A DNA stretch of 64,000 nt, from positions 7,817,375-7,881,374 of the forward strand of contig CAIIXF020000005.1 in assembly GCA_903813345.2 (NCBI GenBank). Reading direction: 5' to 3'. Both the position numbers and the translations under genes were made by a program. Under the pieces are notes generated by a model, which searched no databases, was not told the DNA's origin, and saw nothing but the letters and a program-made list of their open reading frames with translations. Source of the stretch: Owenia fusiformis. Taxonomy: Eukaryota; Annelida; Polychaeta; Sabellida; Oweniidae. Shown in pieces: positions 47,101-60,400 of this stretch (position 1 is the stretch's first letter; each line of letters begins with the position of its first letter).

Positions 47101-47816
47101 CAATTGTAGACCTCTCTTGAGGTCAACTGGCAAAATTGTACCGATCTGTAATCCTTGAAAGTTCGGAGGTCGAGGTCAACAGTACTCTCAGGGTTTACTG
47201 TTGAGGTATACACTTTGGCCAGTTGACCGAATAGAGAGGTTAACAATTGTTTGTTAGTCCGAAGAATATAATAATTTGAAGGATATAATATACAATTGTA
47301 GACCTCTCTTAAGGTCAACTGGCAAAATTGTATACCGATACTGTAAACCTTGAAAGTACTGTTGATCAAGACCAGAGGTCGAGGACACTTTTGCCAGTTG
47401 ACCGAAAAGAGAGGTTAGCAATTGTTCTGTTAGTCCAAATAATATAATAATTGGACGAATATATAATCGAATATCACGTGAACATATTTGATAATCAAAG
47501 GTATCATATTTTAGCAAAAAATCCCCAAACCGTCGAATACTTGTAATTTTTTACACAACTTATTTTTTCAAAATCAAAAAAATTTCAACATTAAAAAAAC
47601 ATTTTTTCAAAAATAGGGGTCAACAGTACCTAGTAGTGGTCAACAGTTTACAATTGTCGACCTCCCCAGAGGTCAACCGGCAAAATTGTATACCGAGACT
47701 GTAAACCGAAAAACTACTGTTGACAGAGACCGAAGGTCGAGGTCAACAGTAGTTTCAAGGTTTACAGTCGAGGTATATGATTTTGACGGTTGATCGAATG
47801 GAGAGGCCTACAATTG
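47101..47816. repeat. Three GGTCAAC-type hairpins
   Basis: Units at about 47101-47250, 47293-47424 and 47651-47816 each begin CAATTGTAGACCTCTC or similar and end with its inverted copy near CAATTG. They include GGTCAACTGGCAAAATTGTA and an internal GGTCGAGGTCAACAGTA. They lie only in the right arm of the 11.5-kb element, which makes that arm longer than the left one. Confidence 0.75.
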
Positions 47817-48120
47817 TTTTGTTAGTCCGAGTAAACTAATAATACACATATAGACGACAATCATCAATCGGCATGGCTTCATTTCACAACCTTTTCTCCG
47901 AACCACGTTAGCAATATTTTTTTAGAAAATCTGGAGACAGTGCAAGTAGCTTAACTCTGTATTTGGCACATCACAGCGTACTCGTTAGTGAATTAAGGTT
48001 TATTTTAAGTTTCTATTTGTATTTTTGCTATACTTGTCGCCTAGTAAAGTCATTTTCATCAACGTTTACAAAATGTCCGTCTTCCATGTTTTTTTGTGGC
48101 GTCATGAAACTTTTTTTCAG

Positions 48121-48199
48121 AAGTAGCGGTCAACAGTACCTAGTAGCGGTCAACAGTACCTAGTAGCGGTCAACAGTACCTAGTAGCGGTCAACAGTAC
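48121..48199. repeat. 20-bp tandem repeat, four copies
   Basis: TAGTAGCGGTCAACAGTACC is repeated without change at 48141 and 48161, with edge copies at 48121 and 48181. It shares GGTCAACAGTA with the hairpins at 47101-47816. GGTCAACAGTACCTAGTAG also occurs at about 47620. Confidence 0.85.
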
Positions 48200-48664
48200 A
48201 TAATTTTGACCGCTAATCACCCAATCAGAATCGAGTATTTCAGCTGAGGTACTAACAATACATTTTGTTGACCGCTCATCAACCAATCAGAATTGAGTAT
48301 TTCAATTGAGATACTAACAACACAAAATGACTGATATCTGTTGTCTTTCCAAAATTATATTTAGTTACATGTATTTGTAAGCAATTTCCATACGGTAAAT
48401 CAAGGGCATTTAATTTAGAAAATGTATAATCTTTATTTTTCAGATGCAATATCAATGAGATTGCCTCCCGGGCATTCTGTTCTTTATTTAGTTTGCCTTG
48501 TATCCTTTCAACTTTGATATAGACAAAGAAACCAAACAAAATACGTTTCGTTCATGGACCACTGACTCACGCGTTTTATTCATGCCCCGACCTACACCTG
48601 TAAACAGAACATAAAACAGTTTCTCTTGTTGTTCAATGATACATTATATTGGCGTTTTTGCATC

Positions 48665-48955
48665 AGCACATTGGTGTTGTTGCATCATCGATAAGAAACA
48701 GAGTGGTGTTGTTGCATCAATAGTGAGGAATTAAAACCACGAATTTATCGCTTCCTGATGATGCTACATGTATACCAATGACAGTTTTTTAAAATATAGA
48801 TCATGCGCTAACTGCATGTGTATGATTATTGAGCAACTCGTCCTAGAAATGGGTGTAAATTGGGAATACAAAACATCGTACGAAAATCTATCACCGGAAG
48901 TCTGGCCATCTTGATGCAACAACACGGTGTTGTTGCATCACGATACCCCCCAGTG
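48665..48955. repeat. Right terminal arm of the 11.5-kb element
   Basis: Inverted copy of 37450-37745. Carries GGTGTTGTTGCATC at about 48674 and 48700, and the 27-bp palindrome at 48913-48939. Confidence 0.8.
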
Positions 48956-49179
48956 CATAACGTAATGTTCTTTTTTGTACATTGCCTGTGAAGTTGCATG
49001 CATTTTCTGTGATATTTCCATTGTCAGCTCATAAGACAAAATACTCATCTCATGATTATGAATAATGGTATTTGTTCGGTAAATGATATGCGTAACCAAC
49101 CATGTTTTCTGTACCTGCAGATATGGACATGACAAGACCAAATTGATGAATTTCCCGAAAGACAAATAAATACATTATA

Positions 49180-50297
49180 TACAGGGTGGGCCAAAAAAAC
49201 AATACCCAACTTCAAATCAGGATAAAAATAGTTACATTCAATAGGATACATTGACTTAAATATAATTTTAAAGGTTATACAATTCCAAAACTTTGGTATA
49301 TAACACAATGTCATGAAATCAATAGTAAAGTTTTATTATTCTCATTTGGGAGGCCTGGTTGCTATTTAAGGTCTCCAGATTTAAGGGAGAAAATAGTAAA
49401 TCTGCGGAATTATGTTAATTTTTTATCTATAGAGTATCATTCTTTTGTTAGGTGAATACATGCTTGGATATTGATATTTGCATCATTGTGTGACTGAATT
49501 TATTGTTAATGAATTTCAGTGTTGTTTAATAACATTTTACACTTTATTTATTTAAACAATTTTAACAATTGCTCAATATACCCCCACCCGACCCCCTCCC
49601 CTCTGCATCAACAATAAGCTTCAAGTGGTAGCGCAATCTATCAATAGCCTTATTGAGAGATTTCTGTTGCAATTCAGCACTTTAGGATTCTGTTTCAGCT
49701 CAATGCTGTTTATTGGATGCTTTTGATTGTACCATTTCCTTGAGATGGCTCCATGTATGGCAATCAAACACATTAGCATCGGGGCTGTTGGGTGGCCAAG
49801 CATCGAGATCAATCAAATTGACACTTTGTTTGCAAAGAAATGCCAATATCTGCTCTCATCTATGGTACGAGGCAATGTCTTGTTGGAAAATAAAATCCTC
49901 GTCACATATACGTTTAATGTATTTTAACAGACCCCCTTTGAGTACTTATTGATAATAGACAACACTAAAATTCATAAACAATAAGTTTAGTCACACAATA
50001 TGCAAATATACAAGCACGTATTCACCTAACAAAATGATGTTCTATAAATAAAAGAATTTACATTATTTCGCAGATTTACTATTTTCTCCCTAAAATCTGA
50101 ATACCTTAAATACCGACCCGGCCTCCCAAATAAGCATAATAAAACTTTAATATTGATTTCATGACATAGTGTTATATACCAAATTGTTCAAAAATGGATT
50201 ACCTTTAAAATGATATATAAATCAATGTCTCATATTGAACATAGCTATTTTCATTCTGATTTACAGTTGGGTATTGGTTTTTTTGGCCCACCCTGTA
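49180..50297. mobile_element. 1.1-kb Tc1/mariner-type element with long inverted arms
   Basis: The ends TACAGGGTGGGCCAAAAAAA and TTTTTTTGGCCCACCCTGTA are inverted copies that include the expected TA duplication. Inverted similarity continues over about 400 bp from each end (for example TTCACCTAACAAAA and its complement). The centre holds a decayed transposase on the minus strand. Confidence 0.8.
49597..49930 (-). pseudogene. Decayed Tc1/mariner-type DDE transposase, C-terminal part
   Basis: The minus frame reads IFQQDIASYHR, then WPPNSPDANV and WSHLKEM. These match the second and third catalytic-Asp regions of Tc1/mariner/IS630 transposases (FQQDNAPxH and WPPxSPDLNPIENxW). In-frame stops interrupt it at least twice and no N-terminal DNA-binding part is seen. 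It lies between the inverted arms of the element at 49180-50297. Confidence 0.7.
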
Positions 50298-51409
50298 TTT
50301 ACTTACGATGAGAAAATGGTCATGTAACTTATTTATTTGCGTTTAAAATATTTTTCTATGTGTTCTCTAGAACAAGAATATAATCTGGTATAGGATTTGC
50401 TATTGGAAATCCCTCTTCTTTGCATCCCATCCTAGGCAAAGTGACATGCGTGGTCAATCGAGTTAGGAAAGACATCATACAAAAAATAAATAAATTCTAG
50501 TACCACAAATTTTGTAGGGTGGTATTTGTGCAAAAATAGAGAATTATATAAAATTGAGTGTTATCTTTTTTTATAAACTATTTTTAATTGGTGTTTTCAA
50601 TTGAATTGAAACACTCAGTAGTGACGGAACTGTCAATCAAACAAGAGAGTGTCAAAAAGTCTGACAAGAGTGTCAACAGACTGGTTCATCAGTTATTTAA
50701 GCAATAGCTTCATAAAAACATCATATACATTCATCAAAAAATTTATATATTAGATCCTCAGGTTAAAAGAAACAATTGTTTTACTGATATGTTTTACTGG
50801 TAGAAGCCTTTTGTGATTTGTGATCCAGCACCTAAGTCGCTGTTAAGATATCATCCGAAACGATTGTTTGAACGTTGAAAACAAATAATTTTTGGTTCGG
50901 CCCTCATGTGCTTTTAATTTAATATTGATTTATAAATTGAATGTCGAGGTTTAGTATTAAGCGGGTCAATACGCAAACAATATACATACATAAAGTTTAA
51001 CTGTAGGAAATACTACATGCATTCATAAAAGCTCGTGAAGAAAATGGTATACAAAGAAATATGCATCGAATTTGGTTTTTGCCTCTTATTTCTGAGATAC
51101 GTCTTGTATTACCTTGTTAACGTAAATTTACATGACTAATGTTACTTGTTAAAATGTTAACATGCATAATGCAATAAACTACAAGATTATTCGAACATCT
51201 TTATATACGTAGGTACAACTTAACACTATAAACAGGATGACTACTGCATAAAACCAGGTGCTCAGTGTACCTACTTTTAAATGCACAGTTAAAGCTCCGG
51301 AAGTAAAATAACACACTTCAGTTCAACTCTGATGCAACAATCATTTCCACAAGACTGCAAGAAAACTAGATGTCACATGAAATTTATGGACGATGGATTT
51401 CTGTAAGAT
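50298..51409. other. 5' flank of the membrane-anchored mutarotase gene
   Basis: AT-rich, without recognised coding exons. The transcription start is unknown. No TATA box or CpG-rich core stands out. Confidence 0.35.
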
Positions 51410-54400
51410 ATGCCTGTGAATAGAGGTGGACAAGTTCCTTCCTCGGAGGAAGTTGATATAGGCCTTTCAACGCTTCCATCAACGGAATTCTCTCTTACTC
51501 CTACACGAAGAATGGAGCGGGGATGCTGCAAAGATGTTCAATCTCCTACTAGATTCACATTGACAATTTTATTTGTGATTTTGATTCTTATTAGTTTAGT
51601 ATGTGTCATAGTTGTATTTCTTGAAATAGGTGGCGCTATTAACATGGGTCCACCGTGCGAAAGCTCCAAAGCAGAACATTCGGTAAGATTCTAAAACCTT
51701 TTGATCGACCGATTTTTTAAAGACAGTACTTCGGAGAGTATATTAAGAAATTAGGCTTGTATATGAGAAAATGCAGAGTTCAATAATTCTATAATTATAT
51801 AATTGCATATAGTGAAAAATGTTGCCCTCTCGGTGCATGTGATTATTCACCGTAGAGTTCGTAGATTCGGAATGTTTAATTTGTTTTATGTTTTAGATAT
51901 CAGACGTCATCTTGGAAAACGATGGGGTATTTGGAAAGACAACTGATGGAAAATCAATTGAGAGGTGTAAATAAATTATCTATCTTGAAAATTTGACTAA
52001 TGTTTTCCTATCACTTGTCCATTCCTTGAATCACTACTCGTAACGTTGACGACCAATGCAATAAATTGTTGTTTTATATGTCTCTGGTTATTCCAAGCGC
52101 ATCGCCCGTTGATTTAAATTGCTGTGTTCCATGAAGTATATTTCCTTTATGTGTGATATCGACTTTGTGAGATTTGTTTATTTTATCCATCTTCAGCTTT
52201 ACATTCAAGAACAAAAATAAGATGGAAGTTACTGTTTTAACATACGGAGGAACGATCTCCCGAATCCTAGTCCCCGATCGTGAAGGAAACTTAGATGATG
52301 TCACCCTCGGGTTTGATACATTAGCAGGTATGTTTGATGAAATGAGAAATCAAAATCCTAGACAAGTACCCCTGTTTCATCAGCCTGTACCCTAAAGAAA
52401 TTTGTAACTGTCGTTATTACTTATAGCAATTAACTCTAATATATCATCAAATTCACAAGTACCATCGTCTCCATTCAGTATGATGAAGTCAGCTAGAGCA
52501 GCTTGTATGTAAGAAAAGGTAGCCAGGTTTTCCTGGGGTCCATAATTCTTTCTACATTCGAGTCATCGGATGGAGCATAGATACATTTGAACGAAGTCAA
52601 TAAAAGGAGGCATTCACATGCAAAATGTCACCACCTGCCATTTGTTACAGACGCTGACCGCTGCCTACCGAACGCCAGACGCCGTTTAAAAAAGTTGGAT
52701 ACTGCTGTTTAACAATGAGTCCACACTTGTGGTTGTGACATACTCGTAAAAATGACAATAATTCAAAATAGTTAGACATACCTCACTTTAGTTTGTATGT
52801 TTCAGATTACGAAGGATCAAATAATCCTTATTTTGGTTGCATTGTTGGTCGCTATGCCAACCGTATAGGAGGTGGTACTTTCTCTATAGATGGAGTCACT
52901 TACAATACTCCAAAGAATGATGGCGACAACAGCCTTCATGGTGGGATAGAGGGATTCAATAAGGTTAGTGAATTATTATTTATTAAAGCAAAAAGTAAAA
53001 TGCTGAACTAAATGGGCAAAATTAAAGATACTATTTTTGTGAATCAATTTGGATGTGTATCACATGTTTTAGTAGGTGTAACCAGAGGCATGTAAAATAA
53101 CTTGGAACATTATCGACCGTGTGTGATTTGTGTGAATTTTTTGTATCTTTTGAATCCCATATGAAAGGCTAGTAGAAGGTCATTCGATCTTGTTAATCTG
53201 AGCTGAGGGAAATTGTATTTTTTTTATGTCGGCGGCCACGCATACACTAAACCTATATCAGAGTCTGTCATATTTTCATTTACTTAGAAGTATGAATCCA
53301 TCTTTTCCAGAAAGTATGGGATGCCAAAATGGATGACGATACCTTGGTGCTTACGTACGTTAGTGTAGACGGCGAGGAAGGGTTTCCTGGTCAGCTGACA
53401 ACCCAAGTGACGTATAAACTGACCAATCAGAATGAAATTGTCATCACGTTTGAGGCGACTACAACTCAGGCGACACCTATATCATTAACCAATCATGCCT
53501 ATTTTAATCTGGCCATTCGGGTAAAGTATAAAGTCAAACAGTAAACTAAATAATTTAAGAATGTAGAATACGTTCAAACCGAAAGTCTTGAGTAAATGTT
53601 GACAAATATAAGCAATTGTTACTTAAAACATGAGGTCCATACTTTAAAATTAAATTTTTAGGACAGCAACGTACCTACCATATATGATCACCAAGTCTCC
53701 ATCAATGCTGCAAGGTACACTCCGGTAGACAGTGGTCTTATGGGTCTTATACCAACAGGTATAGTTTCTACATGTGTACCTTTTATTGGTGTTATTGCAA
53801 TGACATATTGTAACAACCCACCAAATTCAGATATACTTATAATATAATTTCTCTTATTATTTGGTGTGCTGTTACTGTATTTATCTCTGTATTTAATTAG
53901 ATTTTAACTTTAATTGTTTATAAGTTGTATGTTTATACGCATTCAGCTGATATTCACTCTCAAGAAGAATGCCAATCTCCAGATACATACTTTTCAGTGA
54001 TGGCGTATTGATATTTTAACTGCAAATAGTACAGAATATAGTTCCAAGATTTGATTCAGTAATTAGCATTTATTATAAGCTATCTACTTTAATCACAGCT
54101 TCTTAAACATGTTTATTTATGTTAATCATATTTTGGTATCAGTGTTAGGTGTGAAATACTTTTATTTGTTAAGTTAGTATAGTAATTCGGCGTAAGGTTT
54201 TCCTCAGTAGAGAAGTTTGGTTTGTGTTCTGTTTAGATTTTTAACTGTAAGGCTGTAATGGATATATCTCCTGCATTTCGATCACTTTTGCAGTATTCCA
54301 GCTCTATAGGCGTTAGGTAACTATGTCTTTGTATTGGGCAAAACATTATCTTCAATTGGAGAAATGTTTTATGAGATTTCGTTGGGAGTTCGATATGAGA

Positions 54401-57400
54401 GTGAACATTGAAAGTTTATAGGCCTATATAATGCACATGGCATTATGAATTTGCATCCAGTTAAGTCATTTATGATCCCTTTTACCCTTTAATTGTCTCA
54501 GATGAGACAATTACACCAGTTCAGACCCAAAGAGTCCCCTTTAAACCTCAAAATAGCCCAGTTTTGATGGAAACCCTGATCCTTGGCCCAAATCCAGACA
54601 ATCTCCAGAGAGAATTTCACCAGACAATTTAAGACAATTCCAGACAATTTAAGACAATTCCAGATAATTCAGACAGTTTAGTCAGTTCTCACTTATTGTT
54701 CTAGTGTTATTCATTGCTATTTTGTGAGATCACTCTATATTTGATGGTTTTGATACAATTAAACCATCAGAACACTGTTTTCATCATTCCTGTACAGATA
54801 ACATGTCCCATGTAATGTATGCCATTAACCGCCCCCCCCCCCCTTTCCGTCATTATATACTAGAAGCACATTTCTGACCCATCCTGAAATAGAGGATTCT
54901 CTGATTTATTTGAGATGAACCTTCAAACCGGTGCAATTCCAAGTCATGAATTAGCTGTTTATAACCCATAGCTTTTGAGGGAGGGGGTATGAATGGTCCA
55001 GTTATATTGATTGAGAAATGCCGACATACAACACTGCCATCTTTCTTTGAGTATAAAACTTATTTCAAACTATTATCATATGAGATTTATCCATTTCAGT
55101 AAATAACCCGTATTGTTTAGTTGGCAATGGTACTTATTGCAATATCTCATATATTGTATTATTGTGATGTACAATTTATTGTATTATTGTAATGTCGAAG
55201 ATTTTATCTATCTGGAATTGATTTATTGTTCCCTAGTATAACGAATAGTGTTATGAATCAAAACCACTTTGTACTCTTCTACTTATATCAAAATATATAC
55301 TCTTCTTTTATTATATAACCAAACTTAATTATTCTGTTTTGTTCAATAATGTAAACAGAAAGGTGAAGTGAGCGATGATAATACCCCTTAGTGACCCGTT
55401 ATGCAACTTATCCTGATATGAATTATTCCGTTCTGAGTTCATTTTTACAAGATTTGTCCTAGTTCTCTACACCCCTCCCCATGATTAACGTAGAATATGA
55501 AATTCATAATTTAATCCATAACATCTCCCTCTCTTTTAACCACGCTACCAAAGTATATTTTGAGGGAATGTTACACTGGTGGCAGCGGTGGGATTTTGAT
55601 AGGTCCCGCCCTATCAAGACCCACGATTTTTGTGATTCTATGTCCGTTTTTAATTACCTACAGTGAAACTTTTCAGACCACCCAGTCCCCATAGCCTACC
55701 ATAGGGACTGTCCCTTTTGATCGATGAAGTAGTTTTTCCCTAAATCTACTTCCTGTTATAGTGGCCACCTCCATTATATACCCTTATGGTATGTTTTCCC
55801 AACCTTGCATACCATTTTATTCTATTACAGTGAAACCATCAATTCTTGAACGATGCCCATAAAGGCCCTTGTAACACATTTATAGTGATATATTAATATC
55901 CCCGTCCATCCCTTCGTTTGTGAGTTTCTCTTTTTGTTTGTCATGATGGGCATGATGAACATATAAGAGATAGCTTGGGTGCGCGCGCACCCATACGAGG
56001 CAGTGAACGTCCCTGTAAATGTTACCTTAAAGTCCAAGTACCTCACAGACTGTGTCCAATAATATCAGTCATGAAATGTGATATATTCCTCACTGTATCC
56101 AAATCTCCAATAGTCCATGATGTCAATACCCCTGGCATCAATTATAACTAATTCTGTTGTCTCTCCACCAAAAGAACATGGCACATGTCCTAACCACAGT
56201 GCGTACACCAGACCGACCCGAGAAGTTGAGCATTCAGGTGCTCTTTTAGATAAATATAATGTATATACCAGTAAGTAAGATCTCATCCCAGCCCACATGA
56301 GATCTTTGTAAATAGTCAAGGGGCCGATAATACGAAAGTCAGGTGTGTTATTGCCTATAAGTTTAAGTAGTATTGTCTATATGATTAGGCAGTGTTCTCC
56401 ACTGTTTGGTTCGAAATAGGGGCTAATGTCAGTGTAATCGCGAATAGCCTTTGCATATAACGAGACCGAGGGTGGTCTAGATCGAGAGTGGTCTAAAAGC
56501 CCACATTTAGCGAGGCAGTTTTGGCCATAACTGTCACCAGTGGCAATCAATGTCCCATCCCAGGGGAAGTTGAGTGTCAAATATCTGTGGGTAGGGGTTA
56601 ATATCTTATAGTCAATGTATGTTGCTTGTATCCAACATCCATGCATTCTGGGTCTGGATTCCCTGAATAGTTCAGAGACTGTATTTGATGTGATGAGGGT
56701 CCGATATACCCTTTTAATGTTGTTATTGCCCCGGCCGGGTTAATTGTCCTGAATAGTAGGAAGTCTGTTATTGAGCTTAAATCCGATGTGGATTGGTGTA
56801 AAGTCAAACTCACAGATTCTATTGTTCCCGTATAATTATTGATGTATATAGGGCAATTTTCCTATTTGAGTTTGTTACTTTTGGGCAAAGAGCTCAAGGT
56901 ACAAATGTCCTTTTCGCCAGCTGGAGACTGGTTAGTAAACAGTAGCCCCTTAGACAATGTAAATAATATATATAGTCCCGGAACAGTCAGACATTTTTCT
57001 TAATGAATTAACAAGGTGGATGTTGTTCAAGTAGACCAAGTTAGACAAGTGATGTTCTAATAATGACCGTAGTAGTATTGCTTGACAGTCCAAAGCTGTC
57101 CCATTATTCCATATAGTTCCAACAGATGGAGCCATTAGTCCCGCCCGTGGTGAAAGAATTCAAATAGAATTCAAATTAGAAGGTTTCTATGAAACTTGAA
57201 TATATATTGTTTCTATGAAACAGAATCTCATTATTAGTCCAAAAGTCCAAGTTAGACCCAATAAGAATGGATGTCCCATAGGAGAATCCCAATATCCCAA
57301 GATACCTGGAAACCAATGTTGTAGTATTTATCCAAATGTTACGAATTCACCCAAGACCAATATCATAATCCCCATGGAAGTATGGTGACCAACTCGATTC

Positions 57401-60400
57401 CCCATGTAGATAAGAAGTTATGTCCTTTGTCCCTTATATCATACCCATTCATATTTGTGAGAATGTGAAAAAATTGACTTATGTACCGATGGTGTGACCC
57501 TGTCCCGTTATTGGTTTATTTTCTGGTGTATTGCTATTTCATGATAGGAAGTCAGTATAGCAATGTTTCAGGGTTGCAGAACAGAAGATGTCAACTTAGC
57601 CAGATGCAAGCTGAATATTCACCACTACGATTTACAGACCTGTCAACCTCTCATATATTTTTACGGGAATTAACTGACCATTAAAGAACACTGAGCAATA
57701 TTCTCAAATGCATGAAGTTTGAACATTTGGTGCATTGACAAGATTGATGTCAGATAATAAACTGCAGTGAATAAACTGTTGAACTTTGATATTGCAGCTC
57801 CAGAATGCAGCAATATGTATAAAGAAAATAAAGACAGTGTGAATTGCTATAACACAGGTGCTGACTTGATAACAAATATTAATGACTTATATTTTTATTT
57901 GTTAAGCGTGTTCGGGTCGAACACTTATTAAAGAGGGAAGCTGTGTAACAACCCACCAAATTCAGATATACTTATAATATAATTTCTCTTATTATTTGGT
58001 GTGCTGTTACTGTATTTATCTCTGTATTTAATTAGATTTTAACTTTAATTGTTTATAAGTTGTATGTTTATACGCATTCAGCTGATATTCACTCTCAAGA
58101 AGAATGCCAATCTCCAGATACATACTTTTCAGTGATGGCGTATTGATATTTTAACTGCAAATAGTACAGAATATAGTTCCAAGATTTGATTCAGTAATTA
58201 GCATTTATTATAAGCTATCTACTTTAATCACAGCTTCTTAAACATGTTTATTTATGTTAATCATATTTTGGTATCAGTGTTAGGTGTGAAATACTTTTAT
58301 TTGTTAAGTTAGTATAGTAATTCGGCGTAAGGTTTTCCTCAGTAGAGAAGTTTGGTTTGTGTTCTGTTTAGATTTTTAACTGTAAGGCTGTAATGGATAT
58401 ATCTCCTGCATTTCGATCACTTTTGCAGTATTCCAGCTCTATAGGCGTTAGGTAACTATGTCTTTGTATTGGGCAAAACATTATCTTCAATTGGAGAAAT
58501 GTTTTATGAGATTTCGTTGGGAGTTCGATATGAGAGTGAACATTGAAAGTTTATAGGCCTATATAATGCACATGGCATTATGAATTTGCATCCAGTTAAG
58601 TCATTTATGATCCCTTTTACCCTTTAATTGTCTCAGATGAGACAATTACACCAGTTCAGACCCAAAGAGTCCCCTTTAAACCTCAAAATAGCCCAGTTTT
58701 GATGGAAACCCTGATCCTTGGCCCAAATCCAGACAATCTCCAGAGAGAATTTCACCAGACAATTTAAGACAATTCCAGACAATTTAAGACAATTCCAGAT
58801 AATTCAGACAGTTTAGTCAGTTCTCACTTATTGTTCTAGTGTTATTCATTGCTATTTTGTGAGATCACTCTATATTTGATGGTTTTGATACAATTAAACC
58901 ATCAGAACACTGTTTTCATCATTCCTGTACAGATAACATGTCCCATGTAATGTATGCCATTAACCGCCCCCCCCCCCCCCTTTCCGTCATTATATACTAG
59001 AAGCACATTTCTGACCCATCCTGAAATAGAGGATTCTCTGATTTATTTGAGATGAACCTTCAAACCGGTGCAATTCCAAGTCATGAATTAGCTGTTTATA
59101 ACCCATAGCTTTTGAGGGAGGGGGTATGAATGGTCCAGTTATATTGATTGAGAAATGCCGACATACAACACTGCCATCTTTCTTTGAGTATAAAACTTAT
59201 TTCAAACTATTATCATATGAGATTTATCCATTTCAGTAAATAACCCGTATTGTTTAGTTGGCAATGGTACTTATTGCAATATCTCATATATTGTATTATT
59301 GTGATGTACAATTTATTGTATTATTGTAATGTCGAAGATTTTATCTATCTGGAATTGATTTATTGTTCCCTAGTATAACGAATAGTGTTATGAATCAAAA
59401 CCACTTTGTACTCTTCTACTTATATCAAAATATATACTCTTCTTTTATTATATAACCAAACTTAATTATTCTGTTTTGTTCAATAATGTAAACAGAAAGG
59501 TGAAGTGAGCGATGATAATACCCCTTAGTGACCCGTTATGCAACTTATCCTGATATGAATTATTCCGTTCTGAGTTCATTTTTACAAGATTTGTCCTAGT
59601 TCTCTACACCCCTCCCCATGATTAACGTAGAATATGAAATTCATAATTTAATCCATAACATCTCCCTCTCTTTTAACCACGCTACCAAAGTATATTTTGA
59701 GGGAATGTTACAATATTACTCTGAAGAAATGAAATAGCAATCATCGGAGAAGTTGAAAATTAAGCCCCATGAGTTTTTTTTGTTTTCCCATGGTCCATGC
59801 TTTTCCTATGGCAGAATTGTAGAGGGTATGGGCCCTATAGTTTTTCGTTTAAGTTGTAAATATGTTGCACATTTTTGCAGGTGAACTGGCAACTGTATCA
59901 GGTACTCTATTTGATCTCAAAACATCAACAATGCTGTCGGAGAGAATAAACGATATCCCTGGAGGTGGATACGATCACAACTTCTGCATTAATGGGCCTA
60001 CCGGTAGAAAGGTCGCTGCAAGGTTTGTCCCTTTGCATGTAATAATTGTAGTAGCCTAGCCATAGGATAAACCGTTGTATATTATATTAGTTTTGTATCA
60101 TAATTATTTTAATAATTTTCGGTCTCTAATTATGTCACATGCTTTTCTTGAAGCAGCCATTTTTCATGATTACCACGGACTTTAAGAAAACTATACAGAA
60201 GAACTTCTTTCCTTTATCTAGGGTTGAGCATGCTGCATCTGGAAGAGTACTCGAAGTATTCACAAACCAACCAGGAATGCAGTTCTATACGGGAAATTTT
60301 CTTGGTGGATTTGCTGGCAAGTCTGGCGCTAATTATACCCGCCATACAGGATTTGCCATGGAACCCCAGACATACCCTGATTCACCAAACAAAGCCAACT

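Larger units (their letters stand above)
37450..48955. mobile_element. 11.5-kb fold-back transposon with 6-bp duplication CATAAC
   Basis: The left end CACTGGGGAGTATCGTGATG and the right end, which reads CACTGGGGGGTATCGTGATG on the minus strand, are inverted copies. Both abut the direct repeat CATAAC (37444-37449 and 48956-48961). The terminal arms are similar over about 290 bp (37450-37745 and 48665-48955); further inverted blocks pair 38385-38470 with 46718-46790, and 38788-38880 with 46262-46380. The 14-mer GATGCAACAACACC is repeated in both terminal arms and forms an odd-length palindrome at 37466-37492 and 48913-48939. No transposase for the outer element is recognised. Several elements are nested inside. 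Superfamily unknown: a 6-bp duplication occurs in Maverick and Dada, but the ends do not match Maverick's. Confidence 0.8.
53809..59712 (+). mobile_element. Non-autonomous LTR retrotransposon, 5.9 kb, mutarotase intron 6
   Basis: Two LTRs (53809-55575, 1767 bp; 57944-59712, 1769 bp) begin TGTAACA and end TGTTACA, and the element is flanked by ATAT (53805-53808 and 59713-59716). The LTRs look identical except for a C run of 12 against 14, so the insertion is recent. A tRNA-Leu primer-binding site and a polypurine tract are present. The 2.37-kb interior has no gag, protease, reverse transcriptase or integrase, so it must be moved in trans. It resembles large non-coding LTR derivatives (LARDs). 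It lies in the same orientation as the host gene. Confidence 0.92.

Noticed and set aside
46932-47369. 145-codon minus frame
   Set aside because: Lies in the GGTCAAC hairpin repeats; the peptide repeats because the DNA repeats.
37450-48955. Maverick/Polinton identity for the 11.5-kb element
   Set aside because: The 6-bp duplication fits, but the ends do not begin AG...CT and no polymerase, integrase, protease or capsid genes are visible.
53809-59712. Segmental duplication in place of an LTR element
   Set aside because: The repeated 1.77-kb units have TG...CA inverted ends, a 4-bp target duplication, a primer-binding site and a polypurine tract, which identify LTRs.
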